Assembly (NCBI GenBank): GCA_018238825.1
Contig: JABCSP010000018.1
Coordinates: 1-16,933 of the forward strand
Reading direction: 5' to 3'
DNA length: 16,933 bases
From: Candidatus Thorarchaeota archaeon
Lineage (GTDB): Archaea; Asgardarchaeota; Thorarchaeia; Thorarchaeales; Thorarchaeaceae
Shown here: positions 6,851-14,160 of the stretch, piece by piece
How the letters are laid out: every line of letters starts with the position of its first letter
Position numbering within the stretch: position 1 is the stretch's first letter
Made by a program: the position numbers and the translations under genes
The notes under the pieces: generated by a model
The model's database searches: none
What the model saw: the letters and a program-made list of their open reading frames with translations, nothing else
Told to the model about the DNA's origin: nothing

Positions 6851-6951
6851 AGCTGCACCTCACAAATCTAAGAAACTTGCATATGTTAGATAATACTCAC
6901 TGTAAAAAGCCTCCTACAATTACATCATACTGTACAAGGAGCCTAGATGAG
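6851..6951. promoter_or_regulatory. Divergent promoter region between hef and the PRC-barrel gene
   Basis: A 101-base divergent spacer. An A+T-rich core (6881-6896, ATATGTTAGATAATAC) could act as TATA box in both directions: TTAGATAATA rightwards, and TATTATCT leftwards giving a hef leader of about 15 nt. Ribosome-binding sites are GAGGTG (6861-6856, minus) and AAGGAG (6936-6941, plus). CTCCT at 6911-6915 is complementary to AGGAG at 6937-6941 and might mask the rightward site; this is weak. Confidence 0.45.
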
Positions 6952-7293
6952 ATGACTGCAACTACTAAGGAACCAAAGGCAAGTATCGAAGCTGAACTAT
7001 ACGAGCTAAGTATGCCTGGTAGACTGATTGGAAAAGAAGTTCTTGACAACAGAGCGCGAAGGATTGGTATTGTTAGAAGTATAAGAATCGCACTTCATCC
7101 AACTCGCTCAGAACTCATCGTGAAAGGCGCTGAAGTCGAATTTCCAGTTGATTTCTCAAAGGTTGATGCTGTAGGTACCGTTGTACAGCTTAATTCTGTA
7201 GTGAAAGATGCCGAAGAGATTGAAGTTCATGATGTCATTAGACTTCAGAAAGAGGTCCTTGATGATATCAAATCCTATCTTGGTGCCCGTTAG
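6952..7293 (+). CDS. PRC-barrel domain protein
   Basis: A 113-residue protein starting at the ATG at 6952, ten bases after AAGGAG. The same frame is open upstream to 6697, but that stretch overlaps hef and has no ribosome-binding site, so I reject the longer form. Residues 20-85 match the PRC-barrel pattern: MPGRLIGKEVLDNRARRIGIVRSIRI, then a second half ELIVKGAEVEFPVDFSKVDAVGTVVQLNSVV. The C-terminal end is a short helix (RLQKEVLDDIKSYL). PRC-barrels are small beta-barrels found in photosynthetic reaction-centre H subunits, RimM and many archaeal stand-alone proteins; roles in RNA metabolism and in cell division (CdpB family) are known for some. Nothing here chooses between them. It leads the deoC-aor cluster but is 70 bases from deoC, so co-transcription is uncertain. 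Confidence 0.8.
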   Translation: MTATTKEPKASIEAELYELSMPGRLIGKEVLDNRARRIGIVRSIRIALHPTRSELIVKGAEVEFPVDFSKVDAVGTVVQLNSVVKDAEEIEVHDVIRLQKEVLDDIKSYLGAR

Positions 7294-7351
7294 AAAAGAC
7301 TGTGAGCTGTTTCGAAGGGTTTATTCTGTTGATTGACGTTTCTCCTCATCT

Positions 7352-7357
7352 GGAGGT
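7352..7357 (+). promoter_or_regulatory. Strong ribosome-binding site GGAGGT of deoC
   Basis: GGAGGT lies six bases before the ATG at 7364 and settles that start. CTCC at 7343-7346 is complementary to GGAG and could form a weak hairpin over it. A poor TATA-like TTTATTCT near 7320 may give deoC its own promoter. Confidence 0.6.
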
Positions 7358-7363
7358 ACGTCT

Positions 7364-8185
7364 ATGGTCATCACGGTGGAAGAACTAGCACAGACTATTG
7401 ATCACACTGTACTCAAACCGGAAACAACCAGAAACAAAGTCAAACAACTCTGTGAAGAGGCAATGACTTACAATTTTGCAGCAGTCTGTATCAATGCAGT
7501 TCATGTGGAATATGCTGTTGAGCTACTCAAAGATAGTTCAGTTAAGGTATGCTGTGTTGTCGGATTCCCTCTTGGGGCAACCCTACCAGAAGTGAAAGCA
7601 ATGGAAACCCGTACGGTTGTAGCGTTAGGAGCTCATGAGGTAGACATGGTAATGAATGTTGGAGCACTCCGTGATGAAAACTTCGATCTCGTGAAAAGAG
7701 ACGTGGAAGCAGTAGTTGCAGCCTCAGGTGATGCACATGTGAAGGTCATTCTAGAAACTGGCCTCATGATAGATGAGCAGATGGTGAAAGCCTGTCTTAT
7801 CTGCAAAGACGCAGGGGCTGATTTTGTCAAAACCTCAACAGGATTTGGTCCGATGGGGGCTACACCTCATGATGTCAAAATTATGCGTGAAACTGTAGGA
7901 AAGTCAATGGGTGTAAAGGCTGCTGGAGGAATTCGTACATTCAAGGAAGCGCTCCGAATTATTGACGCTGGAGCCAATAGAATTGGAACTAGTGGTGGAA
8001 TTGGAATAATTGAGGACTATCGCTGGGCTCAATATAGTGATTCTTGGATGCAACCTGATAAACCATGTTGGACATGCCCAAGTCGTATGGCAAACATTGC
8101 AAAACAACCCAAGGAAGTGTATCTTTGGTACAAACAACGGTGCCTGACCTGTCCAGACAAGGAACACAATATATTCACTGATTAG
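7364..8185 (+). CDS. deoC: Deoxyribose-phosphate aldolase (DeoC) with extra four-cysteine C-terminus
   Basis: DeoC reversibly splits 2-deoxy-D-ribose 5-phosphate into acetaldehyde and glyceraldehyde 3-phosphate in the cytoplasm, completing deoxynucleoside breakdown. The TIM-barrel family motifs are complete: TIDHTVLKPE (11-20), Asp94 in EVDMVMNVG, the Schiff-base Lys156 in FVKTSTGF, Lys185 in VKAAGGIR, and the phosphate-binding end NRIGTSGG (205-212). The catalytic domain ends near residue 217, about the usual size for the family. Residues 218-273 are an added tail with Cys235-x2-Cys238 (CWTCPSR) and Cys260-x2-Cys263 (CLTCPD), 21 residues apart, suiting a zinc or iron-sulfur site. I know of no such tail in characterised DeoC. 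The stop TAG overlaps the next gene's AGGAGGA, so it is tightly coupled to aor. Confidence 0.95.
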   Translation: MVITVEELAQTIDHTVLKPETTRNKVKQLCEEAMTYNFAAVCINAVHVEYAVELLKDSSVKVCCVVGFPLGATLPEVKAMETRTVVALGAHEVDMVMNVGALRDENFDLVKRDVEAVVAASGDAHVKVILETGLMIDEQMVKACLICKDAGADFVKTSTGFGPMGATPHDVKIMRETVGKSMGVKAAGGIRTFKEALRIIDAGANRIGTSGGIGIIEDYRWAQYSDSWMQPDKPCWTCPSRMANIAKQPKEVYLWYKQRCLTCPDKEHNIFTD

Positions 8186-8190
8186 GAGGA
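8184..8190 (+). promoter_or_regulatory. Ribosome-binding site AGGAGGA deciding the aor start
   Basis: AGGAGGA overlaps the deoC stop and lies seven bases before ATG 8198. The nearer ATG at 8194 is in another frame and meets TGA after three codons, so 8198 is the real start. Confidence 0.75.
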
Positions 8191-8197
8191 ATAATGA

Positions 8198-9988
8198 ATG
8201 TCTGATACTTCTCAACTATATTCTCAAGCTGATTTACTCTATGTTTCATTGAGCGATAGGACAATAACCCGAAAATCAATTCCTGAGGAGCTCACTAGAA
8301 ACTACCTAGGAGGTCGAGGTCTTGGTGTTAAATTACTATACGACAACCTTGCTCCAGGAATCGATCCATTATCACCTGAAAACTGGATAATCTTCGCTGT
8401 CGGTCCTTCTACAGCAACATCTGTACCCACTGCTGGACGTTTTGTTGTAATCACAAAATCCCCTGCAACTGGTACTGTGTTCGATTCACATGCTGGAGGT
8501 TATTTTGGTGCTCAACTGCGTCGTGCTGGTATTGCAGCAGTTATTGTTACTGGTGCTTCTGAATCACCTGTTTACTTGTGGATTAATGATGACCAAGTGG
8601 AAATACGTGATGCTTCCAAAGTCTGGGGAATGGATACAGATGTCACAACTGACGAACTGATCAAGGCCACTGATGAAAAAGCTCAGGTTGCCTGTATTGG
8701 TCCTGCTGGTGAGAATATGATTAACCTCGCAGCCATTATGACTGACAAACACAGAGCTGCAGGACGTGGTGGTGTGGGAGCAGTAATGGGTTCCAAGAAA
8801 TTGAAAGCCATAGTTGCAAGAGGAACAAAGAAAATTGGTGTAGAAGATTCAGAGAAGCTTAGTACATCTGTTAAGAGAGCTCGCCTTCTCATCAAGAAGA
8901 ACGGAGTAACAAGTAAAGCTCTACCAGTCTATGGAACACCAGTTCTTCTCAATGTAGTTAACGAGCTTGGCATGCTTCCAACGCACAATTTCCAAGAAGG
9001 TACATTCAATGATGCAGATGGTGTTTCAGGGGAAAAACTTCTTGAACGTCTCGCTCGAAAGAATTACAATTGTTACGGCTGTCCAATTGGCTGTGGCCGT
9101 ATGAGTCGTGCTAGAGGTAAAGATGTTGGTGGTCCAGAATTCGAATCTATTTGGTCACTTGGTCCTCAGTGCGGCATAAATGATTTAGAATGGATTGCTA
9201 TTGCAAATGACAAGTGCAATCTTCTTGGTATAGATACAATATCTGTGGGTAGTACAATAGGTTGTGTCATGGAACTAGTTCAAAGAGGCAAATTAGAACA
9301 CTCACTCAAATTTGGTGATACTACAGGAATCCTTGAGATGATTGAGGATATCGCTCACGCTCGTGGTCTTGGAGCTGAGTTAGGCAAAGGCTCCAAGATA
9401 TTTGCCAAACAATATGGAGCTCCAGAACTAGCTATGCAGGTCAAGGGTCTAGAGATACCCGCCTACGATCCTCGCGGTGTCCAAGGACATGCTCTTGGTT
9501 ATGCTACATCCAATAGGGGTGGATGCCACCTTCGATCTTACTTGATAGGTCCTGAAGTAATGGGTTCACCAGTACTTGTCGATAGAGATAGTACTGATGG
9601 TAAAGCGGACTTGGTGATTCTCTATCAGAATCTGTCTGCAGCAATGGATTCGATGGTTGTCTGCCGATTCACGAACTTTGCATGGACCGTCGATGATTAT
9701 GCAGATATGGCTGCAGCATGCACCGGACTATCAATAGATGGAAACGAACTACTCAAAATTGGGTCTCGAATCTGGAATCTTGAAAGAATGTTCAATATAC
9801 GTGAGGGATTCACCAGAAGCGATGACGCGCTCCCACCAAGATTTTCAACTCCACTTCCAGAAGGAGCTTCTCGGAACAGAGTTGCACAGATTGATGTGAT
9901 GCTTCCCGAGTACTATTCTCTACGAGGATGGGATAAAGAAGGAAATCCTTCTTCGAAATTACTGAAGGAACTAAACATCCCTCAATAG
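8198..9988 (+). CDS. aor: Tungsten-dependent aldehyde:ferredoxin oxidoreductase family protein
   Basis: A 596-residue AOR-family enzyme, about the usual length. These enzymes oxidise aldehydes to acids with a bis-pterin tungsten (sometimes molybdenum) centre and pass electrons through one [4Fe-4S] cluster to ferredoxin. Motifs: YLGGRGLGVKLLYD (36-49), the pterin-binding DSHAGGYFGAQLRRAG (96-111) and AGRGGVGAVMGSKKLKAI (188-205); the cluster cysteines Cys292, Cys295, Cys299 (CYGCPIGC) with Cys489 (SMVVC); GGPEFE (311-316) and DPRGVQGHALGYATSNRGGCH (424-444), the second pterin site. Nothing is missing. It is coupled to deoC, so acetaldehyde, or glyceraldehyde 3-phosphate as in GAPOR, is a reasonable substrate, but substrate cannot be read from sequence in this family. 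No ferredoxin-like small subunit gene adjoins it; the downstream protein has its own ferredoxin domain. Confidence 0.95.
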   Translation: MSDTSQLYSQADLLYVSLSDRTITRKSIPEELTRNYLGGRGLGVKLLYDNLAPGIDPLSPENWIIFAVGPSTATSVPTAGRFVVITKSPATGTVFDSHAGGYFGAQLRRAGIAAVIVTGASESPVYLWINDDQVEIRDASKVWGMDTDVTTDELIKATDEKAQVACIGPAGENMINLAAIMTDKHRAAGRGGVGAVMGSKKLKAIVARGTKKIGVEDSEKLSTSVKRARLLIKKNGVTSKALPVYGTPVLLNVVNELGMLPTHNFQEGTFNDADGVSGEKLLERLARKNYNCYGCPIGCGRMSRARGKDVGGPEFESIWSLGPQCGINDLEWIAIANDKCNLLGIDTISVGSTIGCVMELVQRGKLEHSLKFGDTTGILEMIEDIAHARGLGAELGKGSKIFAKQYGAPELAMQVKGLEIPAYDPRGVQGHALGYATSNRGGCHLRSYLIGPEVMGSPVLVDRDSTDGKADLVILYQNLSAAMDSMVVCRFTNFAWTVDDYADMAAACTGLSIDGNELLKIGSRIWNLERMFNIREGFTRSDDALPPRFSTPLPEGASRNRVAQIDVMLPEYYSLRGWDKEGNPSSKLLKELNIPQ

Positions 9989-9999
9989 AACATAAGGAG

Positions 10000-11955
10000 A
10001 TGCATCAGCTGGCTAGAGGACGGAAGAAGTTTCGAAGAGGACACGCACCATATCTAACTAAGATTAGGTTTTTCTGGTGTGATACTTGTAATGTTCCAAG
10101 AATAGATCAAACAGAATGCAGTGTCTGTGGCTCACAATCTCGCAAGGTGGATCTCTCTCCTCCGGGCGATCCCTTTCCAGCAATGGAAGGACATCTTCAG
10201 AGAGCAATTCAAGCAATAGATGATCAATTTGGAGAAGGTGTAGGATTAACCTTACTTCCTCCGACAAAGACAGTGGTCATGAACAAAGTATCATCACTTG
10301 ACGCAATGTATGAGATTATCGCGGATGGATACATAGTAGGACGCCTACGTTTTGATATTCCTAAACGTGGATATACTTTCCTTCTCGCTCATGAAGGAGC
10401 TCGTAGGATTGGAAAGATTAGCAAGCAGAAATGGGTATCAATTCATGACGGAGTTCTTCAATACCTGTTAGATGGGGCGAACCTTATGCTACCAGGTGTA
10501 CAAGGCTGTGACTCTGAAATTAAAGTAAAAGATGAGGTTTGGATCATCAATTCAGAGGGAGTTGTTGTTGGTTCTGGGATTGCGAGAATGAGCGGAGAAG
10601 AAATGGCTCAAGAAGAGAAAGGTTTTGCAGTGAAAATACGAGAAGTATCTGAACCTCTTGAATCCGTACTGAATGAAAAGACAGCTAGTTGGGATGATGC
10701 AGTCAAAGCGAATCATGAAGATCTTGAAAATATTGAAAGAGAAGCAACTACATTCGTCAACCGAGTCATTGAACGAGATGAAAATCTGCCCTTTGTAGTT
10801 GGATTCAGTGGTGGTAAGGATTCCCTTGCTGTTTATCTTGTCGTTGAAAAAGCAACTGAAAAGAGCCCTCCAATATTTTTCATGGATACAGGTCTTGAAC
10901 TACCTGAAACTATTCAATTCATCAAGTCGTTTGCAGATAAACGGAATGTCAAAATTATTGGAGCAAAAGCAGGAAACCAATTCTGGGAGTCCTTAGATGT
11001 CTTTGGTCCTCCAGCTAGAGACTTTCGCTGGTGTTGCAAGGTCCTTAAGCTAGGTCCTGCAGCAACATCAATTGCAGACATGATCGGTAGTGAAACAGTT
11101 TCATTCATGGGTCAAAGAAAACTGGAATCATTTCAGCGCTCGATTGAACCCCGAGTTTCTGAGAATCCTTGGGTTCCTGGACAGATATCTGCTAATCCTA
11201 TACAGAACTGGAATGCATTAGAGGTCTGGTTGTATACCTTTAAGGAAAAAGAAGATTACAATCCACTCTACAATCAAGGGTATCATAGAATGGGATGCTA
11301 CCTGTGCCCATCATCTCCACTGGCTGAATTGGAGAGTCTTCGTCAGACTCATCCTGAACTTCACCAACAATGGGAAGAAAAAATGAGGGAGTGGGCGGAG
11401 AAATATGGATTTCCCGATGAATGGTTTGAGCTCGGATTTTGGCGTTGGAAGACTCTTCCACAGGGTCAGATGGAACTCGTCAATAAACTAGGTCTAAACA
11501 TATCAACTACTCGCCAAAGTCCAGGTGAGAAGATTGAGCTGAATGTTACTAAGGGCGTCGCTCCCTGTACAAAGTCTGGTTTTAGTCTTGAAGGCGCTTT
11601 CACAACAGGACTTGATCTCAATCGAGTTTCAAAGATTATGCCGATATTTGGGAAGACCAAGATTTCTGAGGAGCTTGGCGTTCTTCGAACAGCATCTGGT
11701 GAGAATCATATCTCCCTCTTTAGTTCAGGTTCTGTTGTTGTTCGTGGACCCGATGAACGCTCCGTAGAAAAATTAACGGAGAAATTGGAACGTGCAACAA
11801 AAAGAGCTCTTCTCTGTCAAGCTTGTGGATCATGTGTTCCTCAATGCGAATATGGTGCACTCCATCTTAAAGATGGAAAGATTAGTGTAGATGAAGAGAA
11901 GTGCTCCGGTTGCCTTGAATGTGATAATTGGCCATGTCCTACATATTTAGCATAG
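10000..11955 (+). CDS. PAPS-reductase-like protein with zinc knuckle, PUA domain and C-terminal 2[4Fe-4S] ferredoxin
   Basis: A 651-residue multidomain protein of a type known in archaea, including methanogens. In order: zinc knuckle Cys27-x2-Cys30-x9-Cys40-x2-Cys43; a little-conserved region; PUA-like domain about 145-198 (KQKWVSIHDGVLQYLLDGANLMLPGV...EVWIINSEGVVVGSG); adenine alpha-hydrolase/PAPS reductase domain 262-445 with PP-loop GFSGGKDS (268-275), Cys345-Cys346 (RWCCKVLK) and Cys433-x2-Cys436 (GCYLCP). This CC...CxxC set is the [4Fe-4S] signature of assimilatory APS reductases. A linker follows, then ferredoxin cysteines CQACGSCVPQC (606-616) and CSGCLECDNWPC (635-646). Such proteins are linked to sulfur assimilation or thiolation; the PUA part points to RNA. 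The substrate is unproven. It lies 11 bases after aor. AAGGAG touches the ATG directly, so the true start could be slightly different. Confidence 0.9.
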   Translation: MHQLARGRKKFRRGHAPYLTKIRFFWCDTCNVPRIDQTECSVCGSQSRKVDLSPPGDPFPAMEGHLQRAIQAIDDQFGEGVGLTLLPPTKTVVMNKVSSLDAMYEIIADGYIVGRLRFDIPKRGYTFLLAHEGARRIGKISKQKWVSIHDGVLQYLLDGANLMLPGVQGCDSEIKVKDEVWIINSEGVVVGSGIARMSGEEMAQEEKGFAVKIREVSEPLESVLNEKTASWDDAVKANHEDLENIEREATTFVNRVIERDENLPFVVGFSGGKDSLAVYLVVEKATEKSPPIFFMDTGLELPETIQFIKSFADKRNVKIIGAKAGNQFWESLDVFGPPARDFRWCCKVLKLGPAATSIADMIGSETVSFMGQRKLESFQRSIEPRVSENPWVPGQISANPIQNWNALEVWLYTFKEKEDYNPLYNQGYHRMGCYLCPSSPLAELESLRQTHPELHQQWEEKMREWAEKYGFPDEWFELGFWRWKTLPQGQMELVNKLGLNISTTRQSPGEKIELNVTKGVAPCTKSGFSLEGAFTTGLDLNRVSKIMPIFGKTKISEELGVLRTASGENHISLFSSGSVVVRGPDERSVEKLTEKLERATKRALLCQACGSCVPQCEYGALHLKDGKISVDEEKCSGCLECDNWPCPTYLA

Positions 11956-12008
11956 CATATGCAATATCCAAAATCAGCTTGTTACTATTACACATGTCAT
12001 ACATGGAA

Positions 12009-12016
12009 TTAATATA
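12009..12016 (+). promoter_or_regulatory. Candidate TATA box of the GT87-like gene
   Basis: TTAATATA in the 96-base spacer after the PAPS-reductase-like gene would place a transcription start near 12037, about 15 bases before ATG 12052. No good ribosome-binding site is seen. It suggests the membrane-protein gene is a separate unit. Confidence 0.4.
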
Positions 12017-12051
12017 CCGGACTCGTGCGTTCGCCATAGGTTGTTAGTGAA

Positions 12052-13389
12052 ATGCTATCTGCGATTAGTCTTAGCATCTATGAACACAGGAAGTACTTGG
12101 TGCTTACTCTAGTCATATCCCTGATTGCAATTCCAATCGCTGACACCCTTGTTATTCAAAGGGACCGAAATCGAAACGAAATGTATGGTGAAGCTTTCTG
12201 GATTTATGGGTTCACCGTTTATGATATGAATGACACAGAACTGGCAACAGAACTGGCCTATATGGGCTTCAATGATGGTTTTCACACTCTTCCTCCTTAT
12301 CTTGGAGGGGTGAAGTACGAATATCCTATATTTGGGCTGATATTCTTTGCAATAGCTACGTGGTTATTCCCAGGCACGGGCGGATTACAACCTTTATGGT
12401 TGAATTTTCTACTAGTACTTGTCTTCAATCTGAATCTTGCATTACTTGCCATTTTACTTCGTGAGAAACTATACAAAGCTAACTGGGCACGCATAATTTT
12501 TGGAGGTTATTTCATCTATGGGCTTGTCATGTCCGCAGGTGGTGGAAAACTCGAACCTATTGTAGACTGTCTGTTTTTGATGTCGCTAGTTCTTTGGAAA
12601 GAAAACCAACGTGGTAAGGCTATGTTTACACTTGGTATGGCTGTGCAGACCAAGATTTATCCAGCTGCAGTATTTCCTGCATTTTTCATATTAGATCCTG
12701 CTGCTTCAATCTGGTTTCTAGCCTCTTTTATTTTAACTGTGATTCCAGTCATTTTTGGTGCGAGTTTCGACTCTTTGGTTTCACATCTATTGAACCAATC
12801 AAGCTATAGTCCATATGTTGTGAATCCGATGTATCCAGGTCTCGCAATAGGCACTCCAATCTTAGATAGTCCCCCTGCTACCTATATCTGGTTACCCGCC
12901 CTGATTCCGATAGTTATCTATGCATTCTTTATGCTCGCTACATTTCGGATATTTCTCCCTACAAAGACTGAGTTTATGGAGAACTCATTTAGACAAAAGA
13001 TAGTTTCTCTAATACCTCTGTATCTTTACATGATCCCATTAACTCTCTTCACATTCCGTTGGGTAATGCCATGGTATCTCTTTTGGTTCCTTCCAGTTGT
13101 GTTACTCTTTGACAAAGATAAATACGCAAATGCGTATATGAAACAGTTGGCAGTAGTAGGACTGATGTATCTCCTTGGATTAGTTGTTAGTTGGCCCTAC
13201 TTTATTGCAGGACCAATACCCGAATTCATGACGCACTTTCCGTACAATTGGGCTACCATTTATGGTCTCATGCTTCTCGGATTTCTGGCAGCAGTTGCCT
13301 TTGTAATTTGGAGATGGGAATTTGATAGAAGAGAAAGAAAGACTGAACTGAATCGCGCTGCTGAAGCAAGAGGCGAACTCATCATCTAG
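12052..13389 (+). CDS. Polytopic membrane protein, GT-C/GT87-like mannosyltransferase candidate
   Basis: A 445-residue integral membrane protein with about ten hydrophobic segments; the first is YLVLTLVISLIAIPIADTLVI (15-35) and the last IYGLMLLGFLAAVAFVIW (402-419). Before the second segment there is a long outside loop with acidic residues (residues 36-95: DMNDTELATELAYMGFNDGF...) and the motif KYEYPIFGLIFF. Aspartates in the first loop and a YPP/YEYP-like motif are typical of GT-C glycosyltransferases using polyprenyl-phosphate sugars, and QTKIYPAAVFPAF (198-210) resembles the K-x-x-P region of the GT87 (PimE/DUF2029) family. A role in glycolipid or surface glycan assembly is inferred. The end is a cytoplasmic basic tail (RRWEFDRRERK-like). 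It is convergent with ribL, with only three bases between stops. Confidence 0.65.
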   Translation: MLSAISLSIYEHRKYLVLTLVISLIAIPIADTLVIQRDRNRNEMYGEAFWIYGFTVYDMNDTELATELAYMGFNDGFHTLPPYLGGVKYEYPIFGLIFFAIATWLFPGTGGLQPLWLNFLLVLVFNLNLALLAILLREKLYKANWARIIFGGYFIYGLVMSAGGGKLEPIVDCLFLMSLVLWKENQRGKAMFTLGMAVQTKIYPAAVFPAFFILDPAASIWFLASFILTVIPVIFGASFDSLVSHLLNQSSYSPYVVNPMYPGLAIGTPILDSPPATYIWLPALIPIVIYAFFMLATFRIFLPTKTEFMENSFRQKIVSLIPLYLYMIPLTLFTFRWVMPWYLFWFLPVVLLFDKDKYANAYMKQLAVVGLMYLLGLVVSWPYFIAGPIPEFMTHFPYNWATIYGLMLLGFLAAVAFVIWRWEFDRRERKTELNRAAEARGELII

Positions 13390-13392
13390 AAG

Positions 13393-13854
13393 CTATCTTG
13401 GTCTGCCGTTCTCTCTGTAGAAATCTATAATTCGCTTTCGAATGAGAGTGGACGAGAATAAACCATCCGCTACAATCTTCTCCAATCGTATAACCTTGGT
13501 GTGAAGTCCCTTCTCTGAGATACGTTGTTCAAGGCGTTCTAAATTGGTATACTGATCATACCCAAGAGCGATAATATCAGGTTCAGTCTGAATGACAATC
13601 TCAGTGTGGTCTTCTGTATCAAGACCAATGACTGCACGAGTTACGAATCCAAGCGCCTCTACAAGTTCTCTCCTCTGCTCCTGAGGAAAGACTGGGGGTG
13701 CGCTACGCTCTCTCTCAATTGTCTTATCAAGAGCAATAATTACAATTAGCTCTCCATCATCTCCCGCGAGCAATTTAGCCTGTTTGAGATATGCAAGATG
13801 TCCTAGATGAAGGATATCGAATTTTCCCGCTGCAAGAACTCGCTTACCAGCCAT
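13393..13854 (-). CDS. ribL: RibL-type FAD synthase (cytidylyltransferase fold)
   Basis: A 153-residue single-domain nucleotidyltransferase. Archaeal RibL adenylates FMN to FAD and lacks the riboflavin kinase part of bacterial RibF; length and motifs fit: VLAAGKFDILHLGHLAYLKQAK (6-27) with the HLGH (HxGH) nucleotide-binding motif, the QEQRRELVEALGFV segment, D-I-I-A-L-G-Y-D-Q (93-101), and a closing FSSTLIRKRI (132-141) equivalent to the S-S-T-x-x-R motif. The ctaP/tagD-like glycerol-phosphate cytidylyltransferases share this fold, so a different nucleotide substrate is a minor alternative. It is the last gene of a leftward operon, 26 bases after the small winged-helix gene; a weak AGGGTG precedes the ATG. 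FAD supply has no evident functional link to Cdc48 beyond co-transcription. Confidence 0.85.
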   Translation of the reverse strand: MAGKRVLAAGKFDILHLGHLAYLKQAKLLAGDDGELIVIIALDKTIERERSAPPVFPQEQRRELVEALGFVTRAVIGLDTEDHTEIVIQTEPDIIALGYDQYTNLERLEQRISEKGLHTKVIRLEKIVADGLFSSTLIRKRIIDFYRENGRPR

Positions 13855-13880
13855 TGAGCCAACACCCTACAGTGAATGAA

Positions 13881-14141
13881 TTAGTCCTCATCTACTGCTA
13901 GAAACTCAGTTCCCTCGCTTATCACTTCAATCCTTCGCTTGGTCTTAGTGATTTGGCTGACGTGTACGAGTCCATTAATCTCTAGCTGTAATAATGCTGT
14001 GTTCAATTCAGCATCGCTGGGTTCGGTTCCAAGTTCTTTCTTTAGTGCTCTAATAAGCTCATCATCTAGGATAACTCCACGACGTTTCCTAACTATTTGA
14101 ACTATCAAGTTTGTTATGGGAATTGCATTCCAAGGTGCCAT
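13881..14141 (-). CDS. Small conserved winged-helix-like protein
   Basis: An 86-residue protein of unknown function. Predicted helices ITNLIVQIVRKRRG, DDELIRALKKEL and SDAELNTALLQLEINGLV, then a beta wing VHVSQITKTKRRIEVISEG, make a compact winged helix. Cysteines and a ligand domain are absent. The initiation region has GGTGAT (14152-14147) five bases before the ATG. It sits between cdc48 (19 bases) and ribL (26 bases) in one leftward operon, so it may be a regulator of that unit or an RNA/DNA-binding accessory protein. No family name is claimed. Confidence 0.75.
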   Translation of the reverse strand: MAPWNAIPITNLIVQIVRKRRGVILDDELIRALKKELGTEPSDAELNTALLQLEINGLVHVSQITKTKRRIEVISEGTEFLAVDED

Positions 14142-14160
14142 TCAATATCACCATCTATTA

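Noticed and set aside
6697..6951. Longer form of the PRC-barrel frame starting at 6697
   Set aside because: It overlaps the hef coding start antisense, has no ribosome-binding site, and the extra residues do not resemble the PRC family; AAGGAG supports ATG 6952.
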